A stretch of DNA of 40,782 nt from Denitrovibrio sp. (GTDB taxonomy: Bacteria; Chrysiogenota; Deferribacteres; Deferribacterales; Geovibrionaceae). Under the pieces are notes generated by a model that saw only the letters and a program-made list of their open reading frames with translations, was not told the DNA's origin and did not search any database. How positions within the stretch are numbered: position 1 is the first letter of the stretch; every line of letters starts with the position of its first letter. The position numbers and the translations under genes are program-made. The stretch is from contig PKTM01000027.1 of assembly GCA_002869145.1 (NCBI GenBank), forward strand, positions 93,461-134,242. The letters are read 5' to 3'. This document shows, piece by piece, positions 28,833 to 37,113 of this stretch.

Positions 28833-29207
28833 CTACTCATCTGTGTTTATCTTGACCTTAATAATCTGTGCGTTCTTAGATGGGACAAGCCCCTCTTTGC
28901 TTCTTTTCAGAAGCTGAGCGTTCTCTTTGATGAAATTTTTCAACTGCTCGTTCTGTAACTGAAGCTCGTCTATTTGGGATCTCATGTTGAGTATAACCTC
29001 AACACCTGCCAGATTTACTCCCATGTCTTTTGTGAGAGTGAGTATGAATTTTAATGTTTCAAGGTCATCTTCTGAATAGAGTCTTATGTTTCCGTTTGTC
29101 CTTTGTGGATTCACCAGTCCAAGCCTTTAGTACTGCCTGAGTGTTTGCGGGTGCAAATCAAGCATTTCCGATACTATGCTGATGATATACAGCGGCTTAT
29201 TTCTCAT
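28833..29207 (-). pseudogene. hspR: HspR, MerR-family heat-shock repressor, interrupted by in-frame TAA at codon 27
   Basis: The frame from ATG 29207, two bases after the dnaJ stop, reads ISIVSEMLDLHPQTLRQY, TAA (29127-29129), RLGLVNPQRTNGNIRLYS, a textbook HspR winged-helix domain. MerR/HspR proteins have Glu (Asp in some actinobacteria) exactly at the stop position, in the LRxYERxGL motif. The rest (DLETLKFILTLTKDMGVNLAGVEVIL and a C-terminal coiled coil) is intact; total length would be 124 residues. HspR represses dnaK/clpB genes by binding HAIR sites, and a HAIR site lies upstream of this operon. GTG 29114, with AAAGG upstream, could start a fragment lacking the helix-turn-helix. If TAA terminates, the operon should be derepressed. 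Confidence 0.87.
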
Positions 29208-29209
29208 AA

Positions 29210-30319
29210 TTATAGCCTCGCTTTCTCTATCAGTTTGTCACGCTCTCCTGTCATATATTTTTTATGTATATCTTTGAGAGCTTTTCTGTCTTCCTCTATA
29301 GCCACCTGTGGGATGTTTATCTTTATAACCACATAAAGGTCACCTATGGTAGATTTGCCAAGTCCGGGGACCCCTTTGTTTTTAATTCGGAACTTCTGCC
29401 CCGGCTGAGTGCCTGCGGGGATGTTCATACTTATGGTTCCGTAAGGGGTAGGGATGTTAATTTTTTCACCAAGTGCAGCTTCAAACATTTCTACATCTAC
29501 TTCTACGTAAAGATTGTCTCCTTTTCGCTCAAACACTTCATGGTTTTTAACATTAGTGATTATATAAAGATCACCCTGCGGACCGCCATTAGCTCCGGCG
29601 TTACCTTTGCCGCCAACACGTATTTTAGAGTTCTTATCAACGCCTTTTGGTATCTTAACTTTTATCTTTTCCTGTTTGTTGCTGTAGCCTGAGCCACGGC
29701 ATACTGAGCATACATTGGTCATGGTTTCGCCTGTACCTTTGCATGTGGAGCAGGGTGAGATGCCAAACATACCGCGTTGATTGCTCATGGACTGACCTGA
29801 GCCTCCACAGCTGGAGCATGTTTGCCTGTCGCCGCCTTTGCCGCTGCATGACTTGCAGCTTACAGTGTGATTTACAGCTATCTCGTACTCATTGCCCTCA
29901 ATTGCGTCCTTGAAAGGTATTTGTATGGTATAGTGTATGTCCTCCCCTTTTCTGGGTGCTGATGAGCGTCTTCTTCCGCCAGACCTGCCGCCGCCTCCGA
30001 AGATATCACCAAATATGTCGCCGAAGTCAAACCCGCCGAAATGGTTCTTAATATCTTCATAGTTAGCTACTGAGAAGTCATATCCATGACCGCCTGATTT
30101 AAACGCATCATGACCGAGACTGTCGTACTGTTTTTTCTTCTCTGCATCGCCTAAAACACCATATGCTTCTGATATCTCTTTTAATTTATTTTCAGCTTCG
30201 CTATCGCCAGAATTTACATCTGGGTGGAATTTTCTTGCGAGTTTTCTGTATGCTTTTTTAATTTCTTCTGCTGTGGAGCCTTTTTGAACCCCTAGCACTT
30301 CATAGTAGTCTCTAGCCAT
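29210..30319 (-). CDS. dnaJ: Chaperone protein DnaJ
   Basis: A 369-residue type I Hsp40. J domain with the HPD motif (KFHPDVNSG, about residues 32-34), Gly/Phe-rich linker ([17 protein letters not shown]), zinc-finger domain with four CxxCxGxG units ([32 protein letters not shown]), and the substrate-binding C-terminal domain. It stimulates DnaK ATPase and works with ClpB encoded downstream; dnaK and grpE are not in the window. Its stop lies two bases before the hspR start. Confidence 0.97.
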   Translation of the reverse strand: MARDYYEVLGVQKGSTAEEIKKAYRKLARKFHPDVNSGDSEAENKLKEISEAYGVLGDAEKKKQYDSLGHDAFKSGGHGYDFSVANYEDIKNHFGGFDFGDIFGDIFGGGGRSGGRRRSSAPRKGEDIHYTIQIPFKDAIEGNEYEIAVNHTVSCKSCSGKGGDRQTCSSCGGSGQSMSNQRGMFGISPCSTCKGTGETMTNVCSVCRGSGYSNKQEKIKVKIPKGVDKNSKIRVGGKGNAGANGGPQGDLYIITNVKNHEVFERKGDNLYVEVDVEMFEAALGEKINIPTPYGTISMNIPAGTQPGQKFRIKNKGVPGLGKSTIGDLYVVIKINIPQVAIEEDRKALKDIHKKYMTGERDKLIEKARL

Positions 30320-30376
30320 TTTCTATCCTTTTTATCTTTCTGCTTAAAGCTTACATGCAATTACGTAATATGTCGT

Positions 30377-30814
30377 CTAGTCAGTTTCTACCTTTATTAC
30401 ACGAGGCTGTATCTCGTCTTTTTTGGACAGTGTCACTTTAAGCAGACCGTCTTTTAGGTTTGCTTTCACACTTGCGATGTCTACGGTGTTCGGTATGGAG
30501 AAGGAACGGCTGAATTTACCGTATGAACGTTCCAGTCTGTAAAAGTTGTCACGTTCTCCTTCTATGGGATACTTCTTTTCCCCTTTCAGTGTAAGCACAC
30601 CGTCAGAGACTTGAATGTCCATGTCTTCCTCTTTCATGCCAGGGAGTTCTGACATTAATATAATGTGATCTTCTGTTTCAAAGATGTCCACCGGTGGAAG
30701 CCAGTCACCATAATTACCCTGTGATGACTTGCTGAGAGTGTCATCAAAAATTTTGTTCATTCTGTCGTGCATTGTTATTAAATCTTTTAAAGGATCCCAT
30801 CTTACAATAGCCAT
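30377..30814 (-). CDS. Hsp20-family small heat shock protein
   Basis: A 145-residue alpha-crystallin chaperone. The N-terminal MAIVRWDPLKDLITMHDRMNK is typical. The crystallin domain (about 38-140) has LMSELPGMKEEDMDIQV, LTLKGEKK, FYRLERSYGKFSRSFSIP and the near C-terminal DGLLKVTLSKKD. It holds unfolding proteins for later rescue by DnaK/ClpB. It is the first gene of the heat-shock operon, with a strong GGAGGAG ribosome-binding site and the HAIR-covered promoter directly upstream. Confidence 0.96.
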   Translation of the reverse strand: MAIVRWDPLKDLITMHDRMNKIFDDTLSKSSQGNYGDWLPPVDIFETEDHIILMSELPGMKEEDMDIQVSDGVLTLKGEKKYPIEGERDNFYRLERSYGKFSRSFSIPNTVDIASVKANLKDGLLKVTLSKKDEIQPRVIKVETD

Positions 30815-30846
30815 AATGTTGCTCCTCCTGTCACTGATATTGATTA

Positions 30847-30887
30847 TACTCGCAATATAAGACTTGAGTCAGTTAGTGTCAAGTAGT
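30847..30887 (-). promoter_or_regulatory. Heat-shock operon promoter overlapped by HAIR operator
   Basis: On the minus strand a sigma-70 promoter reads TTGACA, 17-bp spacer, TATATT, about 50 nt before hsp20. The HAIR inverted repeat (consensus CTTGAGT-N7-ACTCAAG) occupies 30863-30883, with arms CTTGAGT and TGTCAAG (two mismatches). One arm covers the -35 box and the other lies in the spacer, so bound HspR would block polymerase. Confidence 0.82.
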
Positions 30888-30965
30888 TTTATGTGAAATT
30901 CATTAAGAACTATAAAACGTGTAATTTGTCTTGATAATAAACCTATGTGAGAGTATTTTTTCTGC

Positions 30966-31811
30966 ATGCGTAAAACTCTAGTTATCTTTTTACTGCTGTC
31001 TTTTCTGGTTCACCTTTTCCTTGTTAATCAGGTTGTGCTGACACCTGACAAAAAACCTGAAAATGAACCTGTATCCGTAAGTATTATTCCTAAAAAGAAG
31101 CAGGATAAACTCACAGAGAAGCCTGAAACCAAGGCTGAAGAGAAAACTGAAACAAAAAAACAGCAGAAAGTATATGAAGATGTACCTCTGAATGAAGAGC
31201 TGGAAACGAAACTTGACCAAAGTGCTCCTGTGCCGGATGTTGGAAATGATAGTAAAAAGAAGAGTGAAAAACCTGAACAAACTGAACAGCCTGATAAACA
31301 GCCTGAAAAAAAGACAGAAAGTGATAAAAATGAGATAGATAAAAGTTCTGAAAAGGTTGAGGTCCCAAAAGTAACTGCACCTGAAAAGAAACTTTCAAAG
31401 AAGCAGCTTCGTGAAAAACTTTCACCTGACGACATAATTCAGAAATATGCCGATGGCGGCGGGATGCCAGATGGCGAAGATTATGTCAGCATGCAGTATG
31501 TCAAACTTAGGTATCAGTCATATTTTCATAAATTTGCAAGAAGACTTTATCAGGTATGGATTTACCCATCGGCAGCTGCAATGAGAGGAGAGCAGGGCAC
31601 TGTACGCATCTCGTTCTCCATTTCTAAGGATGGGATGATATCTGGCATTCGGGTTGTGCAGTCAAGCGGATATCCTGATCTGGACAGAGAGGCTGTTACT
31701 GCCCTTAAAAAGACTGCAGGTGTGCCTCTTCCTGAATCATATGAGCTGAACTTTCTAAAAGTGGATGCCTTTTTCAAATATGTAATGAATGAAGGCTTCT
31801 ACGTCTACTGA
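30966..31811 (+). CDS. TonB-family energy transducer
   Basis: A 281-residue TonB protein. An N-terminal membrane anchor (about residues 4-24, LVIFLLLSFLVHLFLVNQVVL; the usual SHxxH motif is replaced by a lone His) leads into a long Lys/Glu/Pro-rich periplasmic spacer (about 30-160). The TonB C-terminal domain (about 190-281) shows YQVWIYPSAAAMRGEQGTVRISFSI and VVQSSGYPDLDREAV. It transmits proton-motive force to outer-membrane receptors. No ExbB, ExbD or receptor gene is nearby, so its partners lie elsewhere. The AAG/GAA repeat composition of the spacer produces long spurious frames on the other strand. Confidence 0.9.
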   Translation: MRKTLVIFLLLSFLVHLFLVNQVVLTPDKKPENEPVSVSIIPKKKQDKLTEKPETKAEEKTETKKQQKVYEDVPLNEELETKLDQSAPVPDVGNDSKKKSEKPEQTEQPDKQPEKKTESDKNEIDKSSEKVEVPKVTAPEKKLSKKQLREKLSPDDIIQKYADGGGMPDGEDYVSMQYVKLRYQSYFHKFARRLYQVWIYPSAAAMRGEQGTVRISFSISKDGMISGIRVVQSSGYPDLDREAVTALKKTAGVPLPESYELNFLKVDAFFKYVMNEGFYVY

Positions 31812-31812
31812 T

Positions 31813-32163
31813 CTATCTTTCTTCCGGATAATGATACGACATAATAATATCAATAACAATAATGACGACAGACAGCACGTTTGCCACAGCAGCGCCAACA
31901 GCAAGCCCTGTAACCAGAGACGGTGAGGAGCCTGAGAAGTAAAGCACAGCAGCTGGTATCAAATGAAGATCAGATATAAAAGCGGTAGCCAGAAGCTCGG
32001 CGGCCAGAAGCTTTTTAATGTTAAATTTTAAAACAGTTGCTATAAGGTTTACCCCTACCGCTATCACTAGCTGATAAGGGTCGTTGCTTACTATGAACCC
32101 TATGTTGCTTGTTAGTGCCAGGAAAATAAACAGGTCAGACCAGACCTTTCCCCATTGTATCAT
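31813..32163 (-). CDS. Small integral membrane protein linked to K+ channel gene
   Basis: A 116-residue hydrophobic protein with three or four membrane helices (about 8-25, 31-46, 53-76 and 84-108) and a charged C-terminus ending YPEER. I do not recognise a domain with confidence; it may be a DUF6394-type protein. Its ATG overlaps the stop of the K+ channel gene (ATGA), so the two are translationally coupled and it may be an accessory channel subunit. It converges with the TonB gene with one base between stops. Confidence 0.7.
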   Translation of the reverse strand: MIQWGKVWSDLFIFLALTSNIGFIVSNDPYQLVIAVGVNLIATVLKFNIKKLLAAELLATAFISDLHLIPAAVLYFSGSSPSLVTGLAVGAAVANVLSVVIIVIDIIMSYHYPEER

Positions 32164-33287
32164 AATTGTCCTCCCTGTGAGTATACTGCGACTTTTTCCA
32201 GCTGCGAATGTGTGCCAAGTACAATTATGGAACTACCCGGTGTCAGCACGGTGTTTGCATCAAGAACTGTGTCTATGTGACCATTTTTATCTACAGTGGC
32301 GATAATACTTGTCCCTGTCTTAGCTTTAAAACCTGAATCAGCGATGGTTTTCCCTGCGAAGACGGAATCTTCATATATTTTTACTTCAACGATATCTATG
32401 AGTGTTTTCTCTCCATATGCCACAAGATCCAGAAATGAGCTCATAGCTGGTGAAGGCGGATGAACAACGTATGATGTTATCCTTCTGCCTGTGGTTACTG
32501 CGGGTACTATTACTTCATTAGCACCTAGAAGTTTCATCTTTTCGGAATCAGACTCAGTGGTGCTGGTGGAAAAAACATAGTAACTGTCCTTGTCTGGCAT
32601 TATGAGTCTGGCGGTCACTATTATTGAGATATCCAGCGTATCATCGTCAAAAGTGGTTATAAGCCCTTTTGAATCCTCTATGAATAACCCTAGCATAACA
32701 TCACGCTTTTGAGGCTGAGCTATGGCATAAAACTCAATTCCGAAGTCTATTATCGGCTGTCTGTTGCTCTCTTCCGGGTCTATGAGAATAAAGGGGATGT
32801 CCCGTTTCATAAAACTCCGCATTATCTCTTTGGAGGTCTCGTTGAACCCGCAAAGTATGTAGTTATCATGTATTTTCTCCATTTTACTGTACATCCTCCA
32901 AAGTTTCAGTTTGTCTTTGATCTGCCCCTGCAGGATAACCTGCACTGTTGCTGCAAGTCCGTAAAAGTATACCAGCGGAAACGCAATCATAAGGAAGATC
33001 GATGTAACAAATCTGTTAATTGTTATGTTTTCTGTGTAGCCTTCAGTGTAGCCTATGGTTGTGAAAGAGATTATTGTGTGAAAAAGGTAGTTAGTGACAC
33101 TTTCCCCATCTGTTTTCCCGTTTATAAACATCATCAGCACCACATAAAGGGTGGTGAAAAAGATGACTGTCATAAGAGGGAACCTTAGTTCGCTTAAAAC
33201 ATCGTAAAGCTGTCTTTCGTACGCCGACTTGAAATTAACTGGTGTGACATTGCCGTAGTGCTTCTCTTTAATCAAACCGGACTCCAT
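32160..33287 (-). CDS. Two-helix K+ channel with RCK (TrkA) domains
   Basis: A 375-residue ligand-gated channel. Membrane helices are at about residues 36-55 and 92-118, with a pore loop between them carrying TIGYTE (77-82) in the place of the canonical K+ filter TVGYGD. After the pore come a TrkA-N/RCK domain (NYILCGFNETSKEI, about 140-265, with a degenerate glycine loop) and a TrkA-C domain (about 300-375, VFAGKTIADSGFKAKTG). This is the MthK-like arrangement. The two missing filter residues could alter ion selectivity. The family is clear; the ion is inferred. Confidence 0.87.
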   Translation of the reverse strand: MESGLIKEKHYGNVTPVNFKSAYERQLYDVLSELRFPLMTVIFFTTLYVVLMMFINGKTDGESVTNYLFHTIISFTTIGYTEGYTENITINRFVTSIFLMIAFPLVYFYGLAATVQVILQGQIKDKLKLWRMYSKMEKIHDNYILCGFNETSKEIMRSFMKRDIPFILIDPEESNRQPIIDFGIEFYAIAQPQKRDVMLGLFIEDSKGLITTFDDDTLDISIIVTARLIMPDKDSYYVFSTSTTESDSEKMKLLGANEVIVPAVTTGRRITSYVVHPPSPAMSSFLDLVAYGEKTLIDIVEVKIYEDSVFAGKTIADSGFKAKTGTSIIATVDKNGHIDTVLDANTVLTPGSSIIVLGTHSQLEKVAVYSQGGQL

Positions 33288-33402
33288 TTTTAAGGCTTAA
33301 TACTATTTGCCAAAGCGCTCGATTACACTAACTCACCCTTGACATTTAGTTATACAGGATACTAACATACTATATCACATCTTAACACCGGAGTTGACAC
33401 AT

Positions 33403-34806
33403 ATGGCACCTCGTAAAGTAAAAAATTTCATCATTGATACCAATGTTATTCTCTATTCCCCGAACTGTATTGAGACTTTTGAAAATAATAATATAATCCT
33501 CCCTGCTGTTGTTCTGGAGGAGGTCGACTCTTTTAAAAAAAATGTAGATCTGAACGGCTACAATGCCAGATCGTTTATTAGAAATGTAGAACACTACAGA
33601 GAAGAGAAGGGTGATTTGCTGAAAGGCGTGCAGCTCGAATCTGGCGGGATGTTTTCTGTCAGGTTTCAGGACGAAAACACTAAAGCGCATATCCCTGCTG
33701 GTTTTGATAATGGCAAAAATGACAACATAATCCTCGCCATAGCTCTTCAGGTAAAAAAAGAGTCCAAACGTGAAACCATTATAGTATCTAAAGACGTTAA
33801 TCTCAGGATAAAAGCTAACGCTATGGGGCTGGATGCTGAAGATTACTATCACGAAAAGAGCACATCTTTAATAGAAAATCACGACGACACACTTTATGTG
33901 CCGGATGAATACATAGACACGCTTTATCACGAGAAAGAGCTACCTTGTCCTGATGGAATCTACAGGCAGGACGAAGGTGAGTTTGCACCAAGAGTAAACG
34001 AATATTTTATTCTCAAAGGACAGTTGAACCAACAAAAGAGTGCTTTGGTCAGGTATGTTGGTAACGGTACAGACGACACCGGAGTTTTTCGTCTGCTGCA
34101 CCAGAACGAACCTGTGCTTGGGATAACACCCGCCAACAGGAAACAGATATACCTTATGGATTCTCTGCTTGACCCTGATATAGACGTTGTTTTTGCCATA
34201 GGTATTGCAGGAACAGGAAAGACGCTGCTGGCGCTTTGTTCAGGGCTTCATTCTGTGCTGAACGATAAATATAAAAGACTGGTGGTCACCAGAAGCCCTA
34301 TCCCTATGGGGCGCGACATAGGCTATCTGCCGGGCGGGATCACAGAGAAGCTGGACCCTTGGCTGAAACCTATATATGACAATATGGAGTTCATTGTGCA
34401 GATGATGGATAAAGGAAAGCTGGAGACGAAGGAAGACTATTTATCAAAAAACCAGATGCACGACGCAACCATAGACTACCTGAAGTCTTCTAAAATGCTG
34501 GAGATAGAAGCTCTGACATACATAAGAGGGCGTACGCTTATGGATACTTTTATTGTGATAGATGAGGCGCAAAACCTCACTCCGCATGAAATTAAAACCA
34601 TTATAACCAGAGCGGGGATAAACTCCAAACTGGTATTTACAGGCGATCTGAAGCAGATAGACAATCCATATCTGAACGAGAGAGACAACGGACTGGCGAA
34701 TGCATCTGAAAAGTTTACATATGCTAGATTCAGACATGCCTCAACTATATATCTTGACAAAGGTGAGCGAAGCAGGCTGGCGAGTGTTGCAGCAGAAATT
34801 TTATAA
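33403..34806 (+). CDS. PhoH-like ATPase with N-terminal PIN domain
   Basis: The protein has 467 residues. The PIN nuclease domain (about 3-140) has the first acidic residue in FIIDTNVIL, VVLEEVDSF, and later acids in DNIILAIAL and VSKDVNLRIKA. The PhoH ATPase domain (about 225-467) has Walker A GIAGTGKT, Walker B FIVIDEAQN, and TGDLKQID. PIN-PhoH proteins (YlaK/PhoH2 type) are thought to be RNA-unwinding ribonucleases. ATG 33403 is chosen over TTG 33394 because GGAG at 33390-33393 fits the ATG. A TTGACA at 33340-33345 may be its -35 box. Confidence 0.93.
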   Translation: MAPRKVKNFIIDTNVILYSPNCIETFENNNIILPAVVLEEVDSFKKNVDLNGYNARSFIRNVEHYREEKGDLLKGVQLESGGMFSVRFQDENTKAHIPAGFDNGKNDNIILAIALQVKKESKRETIIVSKDVNLRIKANAMGLDAEDYYHEKSTSLIENHDDTLYVPDEYIDTLYHEKELPCPDGIYRQDEGEFAPRVNEYFILKGQLNQQKSALVRYVGNGTDDTGVFRLLHQNEPVLGITPANRKQIYLMDSLLDPDIDVVFAIGIAGTGKTLLALCSGLHSVLNDKYKRLVVTRSPIPMGRDIGYLPGGITEKLDPWLKPIYDNMEFIVQMMDKGKLETKEDYLSKNQMHDATIDYLKSSKMLEIEALTYIRGRTLMDTFIVIDEAQNLTPHEIKTIITRAGINSKLVFTGDLKQIDNPYLNERDNGLANASEKFTYARFRHASTIYLDKGERSRLASVAAEIL

Positions 34807-34840
34807 AAGCTTGCTGTGTTATAGACAGGTAAATGAAATT

Positions 34841-34871
34841 GCTATATTTATATAGCTCTTTATATAAAGAG
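34841..34871. repeat. Two abutting palindromes upstream of the ABC-F gene
   Basis: GCTATA-TTTA-TATAGC (34841-34856) abuts the perfect 16-bp palindrome CTCTTTATATAAAGAG (34856-34871). They lie in the 178-nt gap between phoH and the ABC-F gene and could be operator or RNA leader structures. No T-run follows, so this is not a terminator. Confidence 0.6.
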
Positions 34872-34984
34872 GCAGCATTGTTGTTCTCATAAAACCGATG
34901 AACTGTGCCCGAAAGCATTTGCTAATTTAATGTCTAGGGCTGTAAGTCCATTTTTTTAATCAAAATTACAGGATTTTAAATAAT

Positions 34985-36817
34985 ATGATAAGTGTAGAGA
35001 ATTTATCGAAGGCATACGGTGCGCGTGTGCTTCTTAAAGATATAAGTTTCAGGATAAACCAGGGAGAAAGAGTTGGGCTGATAGGGCGTAACGGTCACGG
35101 GAAAACCACTCTTATGCGAATACTTACTGGTGAAGAGGAACAGGACGACGGGAATATTAATATTCCTAAGAATTACCTGATAGGATATCTTAAGCAACAG
35201 CTTGATTTTAAGATGAATACGGCTCTTGAAGAGGCTTCTCTCGGTCTACGGGAGTATGAGTCAGACCAGACTTGGAAAGCTGAGAAAATTCTCACAGGCC
35301 TAGGTTTTTCTGATGCTGACATGAACAAGAATCCAAATGAGTTTTCCGGCGGATATCAGGTGAGACTAAATCTTGTAAAACTGCTCCTTTCCGAACCAGA
35401 CCTGCTTTTACTGGATGAACCAACGAACTATCTTGATATTACTTCTATCAGGTGGCTTGAAGACTTTCTTCTCAACTGGAAAGGTGAGCTGGTGCTGATC
35501 ACTCACGATAGGTCTTTTATGGACAAAGTTGTCACGCACACTTTAGGTATTCACCGGATGAAAGTGAAAAAGATTCAAGGTGATACGGAAAAGTTTTACG
35601 AACAGGTTGAGCTGGAAGAGGAAATTTACGAAAAAACCAGACAAAACGAAGAGCAGAAACGGAAAGAGATGGAGCTTTTTGTTACCCGTTTTAAGTCCAA
35701 AGCAAGTCTTGCAAGCCGTGCTCAGTCCAGAGTGAAGGCTCTGGAAAAGATTGGGAAGATGGATAAACTTGAAACCATCGAAGACCTTGAGTTCAGCTTC
35801 AAATATTCGCCTATACATGCCAAAGAACTTGTTAATGTCAGAAATATCTCTTTTGGTTACGATAAGCAGAAACCACTTTTCAAAGATTTCAGCATTACAA
35901 TAGGTTCCAATGAAAAAATATGCATAATTGGTAAAAACGGAAAAGGTAAGACAACACTTCTTAAAAATATATGTGGACTGCTAAAACCTGACACAGGTGA
36001 GGTCTCAACTCATGATAAGCTGGTGTCTGGGATATATGAGCAGACAAACATAGTGCGCTTAGGTCTGAATAACACTATAGAACAGGAACTTATGGAAGTT
36101 GACTACTATGTAGACAAGCAGAAGGCAAGGGATGTTGCGGGTACTATGATGTTTTCCGGTGACGATGCTCTCAAAAAAATATCTGTTCTCTCCGGTGGTG
36201 AAAAGAGCCGTGTAATGCTTGCTAAAACCATTCTTCAGCCTTCAAATATAATCTTTCTGGATGAACCTACGAACCATCTGGATATGCAGTCGTGTGATTC
36301 GCTCCTTGAGGCTATTGACGATTTTAAAGGGAGTGTTGTTATGGTTACTCACAACGAACTTTTCCTAAGGACTTTCGCTGAAAGGCTGATAGTTTACAGA
36401 GAGGGTGGTTTTGAGATTTTTGAAGGAACATATGACGAGTTTTTAGAGAAGGTAGGCTGGGGTGATGAAGAGGAGACAGAGGTTTCAACCCCAACAAACT
36501 CAATGAACAGGAAAGAGCTGCGAAAGCTTCGCGCGGACATTAATGCTGAAAAAAATAAAATACTAAAACCACTTGAAGACAAAACGAAAAAGCTTGAAAA
36601 AGATTTAGAAGTTACCGAAATTAAAATAGATGACCTGAACAATATGCTGGTGGAAGCATCAAACAAAGGCGACTCTGAAGCCATTGCAAAGCTTTCAAAA
36701 GAGCTGGACGCTATGAAAGCCTTCGCTGAAAAAGGACTTGAACAGCTCCTGGAGGCCACAGAAGAGCTTGAAAATAAAACAGCCAGCTACGAAGAAAAAC
36801 TTACCAGTTTGGGTTAG
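34985..36817 (+). CDS. ABC-F family ATPase (Uup/EttA-like translation factor)
   Basis: A 610-residue soluble protein with two ABC domains and no membrane segments. Domain 1: Walker A GRNGHGKT, signature EFSGGYQ, Walker B LLLLDEPTNYLD. A charged linker (about 195-270) corresponds to the P-site tRNA-interaction motif. Domain 2: GKNGKGKT, LSGGEKSRVML, IIFLDEPTNHLD. The C-terminal coiled coil (about 520-610, NRKELRKLRADINAEKNK) places it nearer Uup-type proteins. Such proteins act on ribosomes. A 178-nt leader with palindromes precedes it. The phasin-like gene follows after 20 nt with an AACGGAGG ribosome-binding site. Confidence 0.93.
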   Translation: MISVENLSKAYGARVLLKDISFRINQGERVGLIGRNGHGKTTLMRILTGEEEQDDGNINIPKNYLIGYLKQQLDFKMNTALEEASLGLREYESDQTWKAEKILTGLGFSDADMNKNPNEFSGGYQVRLNLVKLLLSEPDLLLLDEPTNYLDITSIRWLEDFLLNWKGELVLITHDRSFMDKVVTHTLGIHRMKVKKIQGDTEKFYEQVELEEEIYEKTRQNEEQKRKEMELFVTRFKSKASLASRAQSRVKALEKIGKMDKLETIEDLEFSFKYSPIHAKELVNVRNISFGYDKQKPLFKDFSITIGSNEKICIIGKNGKGKTTLLKNICGLLKPDTGEVSTHDKLVSGIYEQTNIVRLGLNNTIEQELMEVDYYVDKQKARDVAGTMMFSGDDALKKISVLSGGEKSRVMLAKTILQPSNIIFLDEPTNHLDMQSCDSLLEAIDDFKGSVVMVTHNELFLRTFAERLIVYREGGFEIFEGTYDEFLEKVGWGDEEETEVSTPTNSMNRKELRKLRADINAEKNKILKPLEDKTKKLEKDLEVTEIKIDDLNNMLVEASNKGDSEAIAKLSKELDAMKAFAEKGLEQLLEATEELENKTASYEEKLTSLG

Positions 36818-36837
36818 AAACAATAACGGAGGACACA

Positions 36838-37110
36838 ATGTCAGAGATAAAAGACCTTTTCTATTTAGGCATAGGCGCAACGATGATAGCTAAGGAAAGA
36901 ATTGAAGAAGAAGCCAAAGATCTTATGGAAAGAGGGAAAATTTCTAGAGAAGAGCAGGAAGCTTTTGTGAAAAAAGCGAAAGACAAAGCAAAATCAGAAG
37001 AGAAAGTGTTTCAGGATAAATTCAAAGAATCTATAAAAGAAGTTCTATCTGAGATGGGGCTTGCGACGAAAGAAGACATTGAAGAGATCAAAAAACTTTT
37101 GAAGAAATAA
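36838..37110 (+). CDS. Phasin-family small helical protein
   Basis: A 90-residue, highly charged, almost wholly helical protein. A short hydrophobic start (LFYLGIGATMIAKERIEE) is followed by KDLMERGKISREEQEAFVKKAKDKA and a C-terminal coiled coil. This matches small PhaF/phasin-like proteins found next to ABC1 (AarF/UbiB) kinase genes. GGAGG lies 7 nt upstream of the start. It precedes the AarF-like kinase by 3 nt and is probably a partner or lipid-surface adaptor; no polyhydroxyalkanoate genes are seen. Confidence 0.8.
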   Translation: MSEIKDLFYLGIGATMIAKERIEEEAKDLMERGKISREEQEAFVKKAKDKAKSEEKVFQDKFKESIKEVLSEMGLATKEDIEEIKKLLKK

Positions 37111-37113
37111 GCA

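Noticed and set aside
3452-29207. Genome-wide reassignment of TAA to Glu
   Set aside because: Many well-defined genes end in TAA at the expected length (asd, hup, dctP, dnaJ, nifJ), and GAA is the ordinary Glu codon throughout.
3452-29207. Selenocysteine or pyrrolysine recoding at the in-frame stops
   Set aside because: Those use TGA and TAG, not TAA, and the affected families do not have Sec or Pyl at these positions.
30820-30965. CIRCE element for HrcA control upstream of hsp20
   Set aside because: No TTAGCACTC-type inverted repeat is present; the visible repeat fits HAIR instead.
30990-31435. Minus-strand Ser/Phe-rich frames opposite the TonB gene
   Set aside because: They are produced by the Lys/Glu/Pro-rich spacer of TonB read backwards.
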